In this document: piece by piece, positions 12,154 to 24,299 of the stretch
Layout: every line of letters starts with the position of its first letter
Position numbering within the stretch: position 1 is the first letter of the stretch
DNA from: Porogramme epimiltina
Taxonomy: Eukaryota; Basidiomycota; Agaricomycetes; Polyporales; Polyporaceae
Assembly (NCBI GenBank): GCA_900155495.1
Contig: FTLJ01000116.1
Location: 120,942-184,941 of the forward strand
Direction: 5' to 3'
Length of the DNA stretch: 64,000 nt
The notes under the pieces: generated by a model
The model's database searches: none
Told to the model about the DNA's origin: nothing
What the model saw: only the letters and a program-made list of their open reading frames with translations
Translations under genes and position numbers: made by a program

Positions 12154-12879
12154 ACTCGTCGCGCCAAGCTTCAAGCTCAAGCTCTAGCCATGGGCCTCTC
12201 TCACTGGGCTTGCCGTCTGAACCCCGACTATCTATTCCCGTGTCGCCGCTCCCAAATATCGATCATCTTCATATGTCCTTCCTCTATCAGCCTTCTCTTG
12301 CGAGTATCGCTCAACTCTGCCACCAGCACAACAGTCGGAGCAACTCAATGCATTCCGAGTCCCCGGTATCGACTCCCAAAGCTACCCTCGGATTCATCAA
12401 TAGACTTCGTAGAGCGGTTTTTGTTGGCTCTCAAATGCATTTCCGCCACAACGTCACTGGGCCGTCGTGATAAACAGGTCTACGGATGAGATGGCTGCGG
12501 AGGGACAAGCTGTACTGCTGGGCAATGCGGCGTTGATGTGGATCTAGTGAACCTTGTGAGTACACATTCAGTCTCTCCATTGCCAATGGGGGTGCAATGT
12601 GTATCTCGGATGGCACTGACCTTGGCACGATCTCGGTCTTGCCTGGTTAGCATACATAAGAAGTCGATGCAAGCTGCGCAGTTCATTTCCTGTCGTTGGG
12701 CGTGTGAAGCATGATCGCAGTTATTGTGACCACATCGAAGAGACCATCTCGCGCCTTCCTTCGTCTTCACACCTCACGCTGCACCACTTATCCTTCTCTT
12801 CACCTCGGTGAGTACGCGATAACTTGACCAGTCTACATTTCCATCGTTCTCATGGCCCACACTCGTTGAAGTCACCGAA

Positions 12880-14623
12880 ATGCGCGAAATGATCAACAAT
12901 GCGGTCTCCCAGGTTCTCATGAACGACGACCTTCTCCATATCATCCTTCAGCTTCACAAGTCTCAGATGAAGTGGAGACTCAATGACTTGGCAGGCTACG
13001 CCCGCGTGTGCCGTGCATTTCATGGACCTGTTGTTGGCGTTCTGTGGAGTAGGTTGACCTCAATCACACCCCTCTGGCATCTACTCGCGCCCCCCAAACG
13101 CCATTCCTATCGCCATCATACCATACCCAAACGAATAGATAAATATCTCAACTGCGTAAGTTCGCCCTAGCGAGCCGAGTTATATCGATGCTGATCTGAG
13201 TGTATAGATAATCTCGGCGCAACTGTACGACGTGCCGGAGAGGATGGAGCGCTTTCTTTGGTACGCTGCACACGTCAGAGTACTCTGGTGCGAGCCGGAG
13301 TTCGGTGAACAGTATCACGAGCAACTGGTGCGGATTGTCCTGGAGCGCAACGGAGGGAGAGGCATCTTCACTGGGCTCCACACCCTGAAATTCAACGACG
13401 TAAAAACCACCGACCAAGCATATGTCTTCTTGCTTGCAACTACCACCCTCACCACCCTCAATATCACCCCTATTAAGTCTATCAACTATACCTATAGCAC
13501 GTTCATAGAGCAGAGCAAGATGACCACCGAGAGCGTCGTCCAGATTCTCCAAGACTCCTTCCATGCCTCGCCTAATATCACATCCCTCGCATTGGACGTA
13601 CCACTGGACGAAAATTTGACGCGCACTCTACTACGATTTCCTCGCTTAAGGACCCTCCGTCAGGTACAAATCACAAGCCCGGCCATTTTTGTCACTCTTC
13701 TGAGCGAACCGAGGCTCGTATCCTTAGACCTTCAGTGTAACGCGTCAATGTTCGAACCTCCGTCGAAGCAGGTCCTTCGCTCCCTCCGAAGCGAGCACCT
13801 GGTCGAGCTATCCATCAAAGGACTATGCGTCACCCTCACCCGCCTCTTCCTGGCTCTCCGCGCTCCTTCACTGCGGCAGTCTTACCTTGTGCTCGTTGAT
13901 GGTCGGCTGGAGGACAGGGAGTATATAACAGCAGACATAGCGGCGTATGCTGCGTGCATGCGCGCGTTTGTGGCGGTCGCGCCGGCCCTCGAGGAGCTCT
14001 CCCTCAGCCTATGGGGACGGGGACGCTGGCGCCTTTCGCTGGGTGAACTCCTCGAGCCCATCCTCCTCTTCCGCTCTATCCGCCGCTTCATCTACGGACG
14101 AGACCTCCACCAGGCACGTCACACTGGGACCGACTCGGACTTCGCTGCGATCGCGCAGGCGTGGGGCTGTGGCCTCGAAGTCCTCCGATTCGAGCACCAG
14201 TACCTTGTCTGGGAGAAACAAGGTCCAGTCCCGTCTGCGGTAGCACTTGCCAACCTCCGCGCCTCATGCCCACGCCTCGTCGACCTCGTTCTTCCTCCCC
14301 TGGACCCTAATTTGGAGAAGCTCGCGGGCGTCGACACGCGCGGTGCCGAAGGGTGTGTCCACCCGCTCAACGTGTTGAACATCATATTACGGGAGACGAA
14401 GTCGAAGGACATCACAGACGATATGCGGGAGCGGTGGGAGGCGTATCTGATACGATTGTTTCCAAAACTGGCAAATGGGGAGGAGAACAAGAAGTTGTTC
14501 GGCGAGCTTCCGGACGGGCCCCTGCCGCACTTTGTCTGTGGTGGGATACGAAGGGAACGTTTGTCCGAGTCTTCAGATGACGAGCCTCCATCAGTCGCGA
14601 AACCTCAGTCATTGGGACGGTGA
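12880..14623 (+). CDS. F-box-like leucine-rich protein, subfamily A (A3)
   Basis: Predicted 563 aa, exons 12880-13155 and 13208-14623, with a 52-nt intron. The F-box-like exon has NDDLLHIILQLHK and RVCRAFHGPVVGVLWSRL. Exon 2 starts IISAQLYDVPERMERFLWYA. The middle of exon 2 (about 13581-13820) is nearly the same DNA as A2 (10922-11160), while the preceding 300 bp are clearly more diverged. The tail has LSESSDDEPPS but is shorter than in A2. It converges with B2, whose stop is about 210 bp away. Family role as for A1: possible SCF substrate adaptor. Confidence 0.8.
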
Positions 14624-14830
14624 CTACTAGGCACGTTTGACTTCTCTGGGGAAATGAAAGGGAGGTGGATGCATTGCTTGTACGTCAATAGGATGGTAGT
14701 CCCAATATGCTATTGAACCGGGAGTACGATATAGCAAGTGTATGGGCATATGGTACTGTACCACCGACATCATTTCGTACGATGCGCGGGACTCCGTCTC
14801 CATTACAAGTGAAATAACAGACTGTTCACC

Positions 14831-16584
14831 TCACGACTCCGAGTCAGTCGAACTCGACTCCCATTGCGGAAAGTCACAATAGCATAGCGGGCTTGGTGGT
14901 GGGTCGCAAAACTCGCCCATCACCATCTTCTCTCGCCCCTCCATCCCCTCCAGAAGGGGAAAGAGCCGCAGAAGATACGCCTCCCACCGTGCCCGTTGTG
15001 CTGCTGTGATGTCTGATGGCTGCGTCACCCGCAGCCTCACAACCAACGTCCTCAGCGGGTGAACCCGCTCAGCGGGCTCAGGTGCCACAGCGACCCCGTT
15101 GGGAGCGTCGGCGTCGGAAACCCCGCAGTCGGCGTCGAGCGAAGGCAGCATGAGGTCGACGAGGTTCGGGCACAGCGCGCGGAAGTGTGCGAGGGCCGCC
15201 GCGGTCGGTGCTGGACCCTCCCGGCGCTTGGGTCCATATTCGGACATCGGCTCCACGCGGAACACCTCCAGCGCGCGCCACGCACGCGCGACCGCCGCCA
15301 GATCTGCGTCGACCCCTGCGTGGCGGCAGGACCCTCCGTGGGTGTGGAAGACGAAGCGCCGGATGCCGCGTACGGGGAGGACGGGTGCGAGTATTTCGCT
15401 GTAGGAGATCTTCCATATTTGCGGCACGGTGAGCTCCAGCTCCTCGAGCGCTGGCGCAGCAGACACCAGGGCACGCATGCATTGTGGGTATTCGGGGTCT
15501 GCGGGCCGCAGCTCGCGCAGTTCCGACGACCAGAACGTGGTTGCCTCCGTGTCGAGTTCCAGGGTGGCACATCGCAATATCGGAGCGCGGAGGGGCGAGA
15601 GGAGATAGGCGAGAGCGCTACACGATCCGCGCAACGACAGTTCAACGAGGCCTGGGCATTGTAGAGGTCGTCGCAAGCAATTGGCTGCGTAGGTGTCCGG
15701 CGGTGGGTCTCTCCATCTCAGATCCAGGGAGGCAAGGCTGGGCTTCGTTACGAGAAGGGTGAACACCGTTGCGCTGCCGACTTCGACCTGTCGGATCGAT
15801 TTCAGGCGAGAAAACCGGAGGAGTGTGTTGGTCAACGCATCGTTGAGTTTGACATTTAACGATATCGACCTGAGGTCTGGGGAGGTTCGCCTTAGATCGT
15901 CGAGAGCCTTGTGTATGTCTGCAGGATCGTCCTTTCTGGTCTCTACCCACTCCCCTGTCGGTGTCGTCGAGACAAAAACGTTGATATGGACGGTGAGGTC
16001 GATTAAGGTAGGGGTAGCGAGTCGCAGGAAGTGTGTTTTGGCATCGCTGAGTGGCGAGACCATGTAGCAGATGGTACGCAGGTTAGTGAGAATGCCTTTG
16101 CCCCTTGAGCGTTGGATAACAATGTCAATGAGCTGTGCTTCCAGGTCCACGTGCATCGGCATGAAACAGCTCTTCAAGGTCCTTGTGTGTCCCGCGTACC
16201 ACAGGAAGCGAGCCATCGTTTCCGAGACATCATACAATTTCGCCGAGATGATCTACGAAATCAGGGTCAGAGTCGTTACAGAACGCATAGCAACACACTG
16301 AAGGGGCTCACCGAGCGGAGGTGCTTCTCTCTGCACTCATACGCATAGTGGCGGTAGGATTGACGCTTGGTAGGCGCGAGTAGATGCCAAAGAGGCATCA
16401 TCCCGTCCAACTCGCTCCAGATGACTCCAGTGGCGGGTCCACGAAACGCTCGACATACACGGGGGAGATTTGATAAGTCCGCCAGCTTCCCTCCGGGCCG
16501 GATTTTGGCCAACCCGAAGATGATCCACAGGAGGTCGTCGTTCATGAGGACTTGCGAAACAGGGTCATGCTCCCTGCCGGCCAT
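14831..16584 (-). CDS. F-box-like leucine-rich protein, subfamily B (B2)
   Basis: Predicted 564 aa, exons 16312-16584 and 14831-16252, with a 59-nt intron. The F-box-like exon reads NDDLLWIIFGLAKIRPG and RVCRAFRGPATGVIWSELDG, then MPLWHLLAPTKR. Exon 2 starts IISAKLYDVSETMARFLWYA. The conserved late block is RWEAYLLRLFPLLEGMEG. The protein ends abruptly inside the acidic motif (SSSTDSES then stop), so it has the serine cluster but lacks the following Asp-Glu run of B1. Confidence 0.8.
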
Positions 16585-17534
16585 GGTGAATACGTTGCGT
16601 GGAAAAGGTCACCTACGGGTCGAGCAGTAAGATGCTATGGAACGAAGTCAGAGTAAGAGAAGTACACATACCAGGTAATGAATAGAGGAGTGGGTAGGGG
16701 ATGGGACGAGGACACGAACCGGAATAATACAGAGGCGAGCGTTTTGAGCATGGCTTCCGGCTGCGGGAACCGAGTCAGACCCCACGCGCTCCGATATTTG
16801 GGCCCGCACTGCGGGACTTCGGTGGCCATCTTGAAAAGGACAAGAGAGGGAGATGTTGATATTCGTCCTGGAGCGAGTTTCCTGCGTGACTCGCTCAACT
16901 CAAGAACCATATGTAACGTACTGAGAGCATACGGCCATCCCCCCTCCCCTCGGGCTCAACAAAGAGTGCTTACCTTATTGTGCCAGATGAGTCTGTGGAA
17001 ACGCATGTTTGAAGGTGCGGACGCCCCAAAGATGGCCCGTGAGCCTCCGTCAGCAATGGACACTCCGAGGATCAAGCATTAGCTAGGCCCGACTCAGTTA
17101 GGGTTCTCGAATAGTTAGAACGTGAGGTGCTTACCGTCTCCCACACATAATGACTGCACACTGAGGGTGCCCTTCATCACATGTAAATACCATGCCGCCT
17201 TCGCTCAAGTTCTTGAGTAATGGCCTGCGCGTAGAAGGCGTGCAACGAAGGACGTAAAGAACATTTTAGGGTGGAAATATTGCCGAAAATTTCCTGACTT
17301 GAGAGATGAGAGAGCAGAGGGTAGAAGCTGAGAGGCCACAAACACAGTTTCGAAAAGAGCTGAACGTTGAATGTTGCACGCCGAGCTCCGATTTACTAGT
17401 ATACTACTTACTGTGATCTGACCGCAATAGAGTTAGGGTTAGGGTTTTCCGCGACACGCTCACTGCAGCGGCCGATCGCGAATGGGCCGCATCTCCCAGT
17501 GACTCGGAGTCCTGCCCAGAGACACCACCACTAC
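16585..17534. other. Divergent intergenic region between B2 and C1
   Basis: About 950 bp between opposite-facing F-box genes. The B2 side carries a block related to the upstream regions of B1 and B3. The C1 side contains the telomere-like run at 17432. No supported gene. Confidence 0.5.
17432..17447 (+). repeat. Two telomere-type TTAGGG units
   Basis: The sequence GTTAGGGTTAGGGTTT contains two complete TTAGGG units about 90 bp before the ATG of C1. TTAGGG is the usual telomere repeat of filamentous fungi. With only two units it could be a chance motif, a factor-binding site or an old repair scar. Confidence 0.5.
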
Positions 17535-19329
17535 ATGGCCAACATGCTCCCAAGTAGCCCTGTGCTCCGGGTTTTCGTGAACGATGATCTCTTACATATG
17601 ATCTTCACGTCTCTCAAAACCAAACCGAGGCCGTCTAACCGCGCATTGGCAGTGTGCACGCGCGTCTGCCGTGCGTTTTATGGCCCTGCCATCGGGCTCC
17701 TTTGGCAAGAGATGGACACAATCCTACCACTCTGGCATCTTCTCGAACCGCCTCCATCTGATAATGGCCGCTCAGGCTACGGGCGTGATCGCGTTTGGAA
17801 CCCGTGGAGGGTTCCCCCAGAGGCCTTCATTCGCACTGTGCGTCGATCTTTTTGATCTTAGTAGCGCTGAGATTGACCCTGCACAGATACTATCGGCGAA
17901 GCTGTACGAAGTCCCGGAGGTATTCAGTCGGTTTGTCTGGCATGCGTCCCTGATTCAAGTTTGGGAGCGCGACTTGCGATCCTCGTCCATAGTCGAAGAA
18001 GACGAAGTGCAGCTATTCAGGAACGTCCTTGAACGCAACGGAGGGAGAGGAATCTTCACCAGGCTACGCACCATCGTCTGTCCAGCGCTCTCAATGAACC
18101 TCGTGGAAGCCATCTTGTCGCATTCTGCCTCCACCCTTACCAGCCTCACAATCTCGCTCGTTTCGCGCGTACAGCTGACAACACCAGACAGCGTCATCAA
18201 AACTCTAGACGTCCTCCATCGTCTCTCACCGAACCTTACATCTATTACGATGAACGTGCTACTGGATGACGCTTTGACGGGCTCGCTGCTGCAGTTTCCG
18301 CACCTCAAAATACTCAAGCAAGCGCGGATTTCCAGCGTGGATGTTTTCTCCAACCTCGCGAACAAACCGGGGCTCACTTGCCTAGGCCTCCAGTGTGCAG
18401 ACCTGGTTCCCCAATCCGCCGAAATCGTGCAACTGCCACAGGCGATCCGAAACTTAGACTTGGTCGAGCTCTCTTTGAGCGGACCATGTGCCACCGTCAT
18501 CCCTCTCTTTAAACGCTTCCACATCCAGTCCTTGAGGCATGCCTCCTTCATGTTTAAGGACGAAAGTACCTCGCGACAGGCTGTTTGGGCAATCACAGAA
18601 GTGGAGTACACATCGTGCATGAACTCTCTCGTCAACGCGGCCCCCGTCCTCGAGGAGGTGTCCATCGCGGTCGAAGGATCCTCGAACCTCCCCCTCGGCG
18701 TACTCTTCGCACCTTTCCTTCCCCTGCGCAACATGCGTCGCTTCGTCTACAGCAATAAAAGAAAGTTCGCACAGCGCCGGGTTGTGCAGCACACCGGAAC
18801 GGATGAAGACTTTGCGGCGATAGGGCGCGCATGGAGTGCTCTCGAGGTGCTCCACCTCGAACCGGCGACTGGTTTCTGGAAGAACGATGGACCAGCCCCC
18901 TCGGCGATGGCGTTGGCGCACCTTCAGGCATCCTGCCGTCGGCTGACTGAACTTGTTCTCCCCGCGCTGGACCCGAGTCTGGATCGACTCGCGAAGGCGG
19001 AGTCCTTCATATGTCAGGCGACCGACTGTCCAGGTCAGGGCACGCTGCCTGACCACCAACTCGATGAATTCTCCGTGAAGCTTTGGAAGCTCAAGCCGAA
19101 GGACATCAAGGGGGAGATGAAGGCTAGATGGGAAGTGTTTCTCATACGGCTCTTCCCACGGCTGGCTCCGAGTCGAGGCCAAAGGAGGAAGAGCCTGATA
19201 GCAGACCCTCCCGTCCGGCGCGGCGAGGGCGCACGACGATATCGATATGGAGGCTCTGACTCTGACTCTGAATCTCTGTGGGAGTTTTCGGACGACGAGT
19301 TATATGCAGAACCAGAGCCATGGCGATGA
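17535..19329 (+). CDS. F-box-like leucine-rich protein, subfamily C (C1)
   Basis: Predicted 581 aa, exons 17535-17837 and 17887-19329, with a 49-nt intron. The acceptor (gcacag|ATACTATCG) was chosen because it restores the family phase and the exon-2 opening ILSAKLYEVPEVFSRFVWHA. The F-box-like part has NDDLLHMIFTSLKTKP and RVCRAFYGPAIGLLWQEMD. The linker before the intron is about 10 residues longer than in A and B. Later blocks are GTDEDFAAIGRAWSALEVLHLE and RWEVFLIRLFPRLAPSRG. The tail has GSDSDSESLWEFSDDELYAEPEPW, the fullest form of the acidic tail in subfamily C. The only intact C member in the window. Confidence 0.8.
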
Positions 19330-19942
19330 AACGATGTGCTACTACTCCACCTTTCTCCCCTGGATCCCGTCCAACTGTAATGACTAGGCTACCAATGTCA
19401 CTACCGCTGTCACCATCGTGAACTTTTTCGGTGGGAGTAGAGGAGGATCGCGTGCGGCACGGGCTCGAGGCACTCTTCGAACGGGAGAGAATGGACAGCA
19501 ACCGCTGGTCAGTTTTGTGCTCGCGTGACACCCGCACCTCGCTGATCTCCACCCGCGCCACCTGGATCCGAGTGTGGACGGGGTCGATCATCGGGAAAGC
19601 GGACGCGAATCTGCGTACGACCATTCACATTGCGACGGGACTGTTGAATTCAGAGGGTGGATGGGGGAGCGGGTTGGGCATAGCTAATTCATGGAGATAC
19701 CTAGTCGTTTCGTGGAAGGTCGGACATTCGTCAAAAGAGCATTTACTGAGAAGATACGTGGCGTCAGAGTGTATCATACCGACACGTACAATCTCAAATT
19801 CAGGAGCGGCAGTCATACAATCGATTTGCTCTCCGTCGATGTAAAGGGAGTAGCCTGGCTATTACAACGAGATCCGAGGAGAAAAGTGGGGGTGGTGGTA
19901 TGTAGATAGTAATAAAACATCGTTTCATGATCATGGTTACTT
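19330..19942. other. Spacer between convergent C1 and C2
   Basis: About 610 bp separate the stop codons of C1 and its broken opposite-strand relative. Short reading frames on both strands have no family resemblance. The stretch 19431-19624 is faintly similar in composition to the Cys/Arg-rich tail regions but no homology could be supported. Confidence 0.4.
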
Positions 19943-21117
19943 TTATGCGTATAACTCGTCGTCCGAGAAGTCCCGCATAGACTCGGAGTTAGAAACACAT
20001 CGTACATCAAGTGGTCCGTCGTGGCGCCGGACGATCGAGCCTGCTAACAGCTTGCGCCTCCCTTGGTAACGAGCTAGCCATGGAAAGAGCCGCACGAGAA
20101 ACGCCTCCCACCGAACCTCCATTTCTTTCGCGTTGTTCATCGACCTGGGCTTCATAAGTGTCGTGGAAAATCCACAAAGTTGACCGCCAGGTAGCGTGTC
20201 CTGCCCATCGGTGGTCTGACATATCAAGGAATCTGCCTTCGCGAGTCGGTCCAAACTCGGGTCCAGCGCCGGGAGACATAGCTCGGCGAGCCGAGGGCAA
20301 GATGCGAGAAGGTGCACCAGCGCCATTGCAGAGGGGGTCGGGCTGCTCTTCCAGAAGGTCCTCGTAGGACCGAGGCGGAGGACCTCGAGGGCCCCCCATG
20401 CGCGCCCTACGGCTGCGAAGTCGTCGTCGTTCCCAGTGTGGCGCACGAGCTGTGGGGTTTTTCCAGTGCTGTCGTGGACGAAGCGGCGCATGTTGCTCAG
20501 GGGGAGGAAAGGTGCAAAGAGCGTGGAAAGGGAGAGGTCCCAGGGTCCTTCCACTAGGATGGCCACGTCCTCGAGTGCGGGGGCGGCGGTGACGAGAGCG
20601 TCCATGCACAATACGTATCCTGCTTCTGCAGTTACCCAGGTCGTCTCTCTTGGGTTTGCACTGTCTAGGACGAGGGAAGTGCGTCTCAGGGACGGTATGT
20701 GGAAGCATTTGAAGAAAGGGATGAGAGCGGCACACGATCCGCTCAAGGAGAGCTCGACCAGGCCTGGATTCCGGATCGTCTGTGGGAGCTGAGCGATTTC
20801 GGCGGATTGGGAAACCAGGTCTGCTCACTTGAGGTCCAGGGGGGTGAGCCCCGGTTTGTCCGCAAGCCCGGAGAAAACATCCATGCTGGAAATCCGCGCT
20901 CGCCGTATGGTTTTGAGATGCGGAATCTGTAGCAGCATGCGTGTCGAAGCGTCGTCTAGTGGTACGTTCATCGTGATAGAGGTCAGATTTGGTGAGAGGC
21001 GATGGAGGACGTCGAGGTCCGGCCTCTCTTTGCCCATGCTTGACTTTGGACACATAGTGAGAGATATTACGAGGGCAGTAAGAGCGGGGGTAGAATGCGA
21101 CAAGACGGCGTCCACGG
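19943..21117 (-). pseudogene. 5'-truncated subfamily C F-box relative with one nonsense codon (C2)
   Basis: This copy aligns with C1 exon 2 from VDAVLSHST to the stop and keeps the acidic end MRDFSDDELYA. The frame is continuous except for a TGA at 20825-20827, where C1 has TGT (Cys) in the sequence GLQCADLV; the reading frame is the same on both sides (20828-21117 and 19943-20824). The F-box exon and the first roughly 90 residues of exon 2 are missing: upstream of about 21117 the sequence is unrelated. It faces C1 tail to tail, suggesting an inverted duplication followed by 5' loss. Start and expression are unknown; a short Leu-rich protein from an internal ATG at 20746 is conceivable. Confidence 0.78.
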
Positions 21118-24000
21118 TCAGATAAAGCCGCATGCTCTCCCCGATAAGGTCGAACCTGGCAGGCGTTTTACTCCTGAGGGTTGAAGCTTTTGCACGAACT
21201 ACGCCAAGTTTTGGTAGTGCCGGCAAACGTTGTTGACCATAGAAAACACCTTTGGCGTGCTTGATGCTGCTACTTTCAAGTTTCGTATGAACCGTATAGT
21301 AAAAATTATGCCGCGACTTTGTATGCTCGTGTTTGAGGGCGCCTAAATTCAATGACGTAGCCCCCTGATCCACGCCCTCGGCCTACCGTCGCGACTCACG
21401 CCTACAACTCAGAGGGGATGGCGGTATGACGATCACAAGGCTCGGCTCATGTCCTCTACAAGCACCTTCCTCCCTTCCTCCGGAAACCCTGGCACGTGTT
21501 CGTACTTCCCAGGATCCGGTGCTGCTCTATGCTATCGAGATGATGGCTTGAGGGTGGGGCGGGAGTCAGGAAGTGGGCACTGTAACTCCGCCTACGGGCG
21601 TACTGACGCCGTGGAACTCTAGCAAGGAGTGCAATATCCACTCTATCGCCCGCTTCGTCTCCCAGTTGCGCGCAGCGGACATGGCGAGCATCGGGAAGTT
21701 CCGCTTGCGAATGGTGCGTGTCCGCGAGTTCCCCGCCGCTTCGTCCTCGATAGGATCTCACACACTCACCCTCAGCAGTTGCTTATGTTCCAGCTCGCTC
21801 AGACATTCTCCCCTGTCTCCTTCACCATGTCGAGGTTCACTCGTCCACCAGTACTCGTGGTAGCCGTTTCGGTTTTCCGCGCGTGCTGCTCTCAATCTCG
21901 CACATTGGATTATCAAATTTTACGGTGTACGCGCGAGCGAGCCACCGCAGAATGCCATGATGTTCCAATGCCCATTGCAAATTTCCTTATGAGGCTCAAG
22001 CAACTCATTGGCTCCATCAATTGGTGCACAGTTCCACGCGTAATCGCAACGGAGACATACATGTCGTCAGTACGGGGGCGAGAGCAATCCTGCCTCGTCG
22101 TAGGCATGAGGGCTCATCCGGCGGTTCGTCCACGAGGCGCGGCGCCGCGGCGCACACCACCATCCGTCATGACTTGCCATGGGCTGTCCGCGCCGGACGT
22201 ATTTTGCGTCGCTCCACCCTGTGTCTCCTCTACGGGCACCAAGCCTTCCGACTATCACGTTACAAAATGCCCTATCCTGATGTCGTGCGCGAGCGAATCG
22301 ACGACGGAAGAGCTCATCGGAGTTGTGGAGGGCGAAAGTAACGCAGATTCGGGAGCTTTTCGGGCGGCGCGACTCCGCGAGAGTTAGTTTAGACGTGCAT
22401 CATCTCATCAGTGTCGTCACTCAGAAGCGGAGACGGCGGGAACAGAGAAGCCAATGACCCTGCAATGACACATTGCGTGGGAGTAGGTCATACTCTGGAC
22501 AAATGAGGTGAGGGGCGGAAGTGGCCTAGAGTTCAATCGCAAGCTCATGGACGCCGCTGGTAGGCCGACCCCTGCCAGCATCCCCTGTGTGCACATAAAG
22601 CATGCCTGCAGCGAGACGTCATGCCACACTGGACCCACACCGCCGCCGCGAGTTCATCCAGCCGCGTCCTCGGGCTGAGGCACCAGCTGTGTTGCGCACG
22701 GGGAGCACGGCGGGGCCCGTGTCACCGATCGTCCACATCTCCGTGTCTATGCCCGTCGCCGCGGACTGTGTAGCTCTAGTTTGCCTCTCGCACCTTTTCC
22801 CGCCGCGCTCTCTCAATCGCGGGTTCGGCCCGATGCGCGCCCTGCGCCCCGCACACGCGCCAGTTGGCAATGTTTGTGGACAGCCTTTGCGAGTCATCAA
22901 CATCCGATAGGTCCTGCAGTTAGAATGTCAACCCCATTATATCCGGAGTTATACGGGCCATACTGTGCCTCTACGGATGTGTTGGAATGAGTAGTCGCGA
23001 CTCGCGAAAGGACAAGAGACCGGAGGACTTCCTGTGTCCGACCCACAATCAAGCATCGGCGTCTCCTGTCCCGTCGGAACGGGTTGATTTGAGCCCCCAG
23101 GCCACAGATCCCGCAAGTGACGTGAGCCTACGCGAGCGACACACGAGGGCTACACGAGCACCGGTTCTTCTTCCGGTTTCCGGACGACAAGGGACATGTG
23201 AGATTTGGGACCCGATCACCTCTTCAGGCCCAGTGTGCAAACACATGCTCCACACCACCAGAATCTGGGAACACCCCAACGCTCGATGAGCCACTCAGCG
23301 CCTCGGGTACACCGTACTGGCGGGTTATGTAACACCATTCAATGTTGCGGCGGGGGCGAGGCAGGTGGAAGGTCGGAATGTATGTAAGAAGATCCGGTAT
23401 CTGCACCCGCCGACGTTAAGTAGGGTCCTGCAAGGATAAGGTTTGTTCGAATTCGAATGTTGCCCCATGAGGCCGCCAGCGCTAGTCGATCGGCGCGCGG
23501 ATCGACCGACCCGGTGTCGCCGTCCGAGGGGACGGGTTCCGTGCGCACGACGGGTTGCCTGACCACGAACGATTGTCACTACAGCTGTGCACTGAGAGAA
23601 GGCGACCCACCTCTCACGCGTGGAATGTTCAAACCCAGGTGAGGTGCGTATCGTTGTTCCTTTGTCCCGGTCCTCCTGTGCGGCGTGTTTAGGCGGGTGT
23701 TTATCCAGACGGACGACGGAAGCAGCTTGCAAAGACCGGAGGCGGGGGAGCGCGGCAAGGGTACTAGGCACGGTGCAGGGGGAGATGGTGGAGACGAAGT
23801 GGCAGCACAAGCGCGGTTAGCGCGTGCCCTTCTCCGGAGTCAGGCACCTGCAGACTTGTCGTTCTGCTCTCCGGCTCTCTTGCGGCCCCTGCCGCCTCGC
23901 CTTTCCCCATCTCCTCGCCTCTCCACTCGCGCTGTATTGAAAGCGCGCTGTCTCCGGTTCCCGGAACTCACTAGGTCATGCGTACTAGCTCACTAAGAAG
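21118..24000. other. Gene-poor stretch, no supported gene
   Basis: Reading frames of 60-250 codons occur on both strands (for example 21629-22387 plus), but they have biased composition, overlap each other and show neither a recognisable domain nor convincing exon structure. This may be decayed repeat or former gene sequence. Confidence 0.45.
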
Positions 24001-24201
24001 TGGTGCGGCTTCAAGTCAAAACCCATAACCGCGGCCACGAGGATGATGTGGGTGCACGTATTGATTGTATGTATAGTATGTAATAAGCTAATTTTTTGCT
24101 TGTACGTCCCTGTGCTTCTTTCCTCCACCATATACTGCTGTAAGCCTGGGGGTATCCCTTCAAGCCCTTCTCAAGCCTAAGGGTACTTCTCAATCCCGCC
24201 C

Positions 24202-24220
24202 AAAGCTCTGGCAGAGCTTT
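24202..24220. repeat. Perfect 9-bp inverted repeat in a candidate LTR-like block
   Basis: AAAGCTCTG, one base, CAGAGCTTT. It sits in a block of about 290 bp (24000-24290) whose minus strand starts with a TATAA-type box followed by GCCCCAGGCTCACAC, resembling a promoter-bearing terminal repeat. No second copy, target-site duplication or internal retroelement gene was found, so solo LTR is only a possibility. Confidence 0.3.
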
Positions 24221-24299
24221 CCCCCAAGCCCGTCTAAACACAGAAGCGTGTGAGCCTGGGGCTTATATTATAAGACGGAGGACACATTTTTGTTGGTAG

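Noticed and set aside
12880..13170. A3 treated as a separate short F-box-only protein
   Set aside because: The frame continues through a GT-AG intron into the Leu-rich exon exactly as in the paralogs.
18454..19182. 242-codon minus-strand frame antisense to C1
   Set aside because: Antisense mirror of a conserved coding exon; similar antisense frames occur in most family 1 genes because of codon bias.
21629..22387. 252-codon plus-strand frame
   Set aside because: No domain, no paralog, overlaps other frames of similar length; composition not like the supported genes.
24000..24290. Solo LTR
   Set aside because: Only a TATA-like start and an inverted repeat; no target-site duplication or second copy in the window, so not called as a mobile element.
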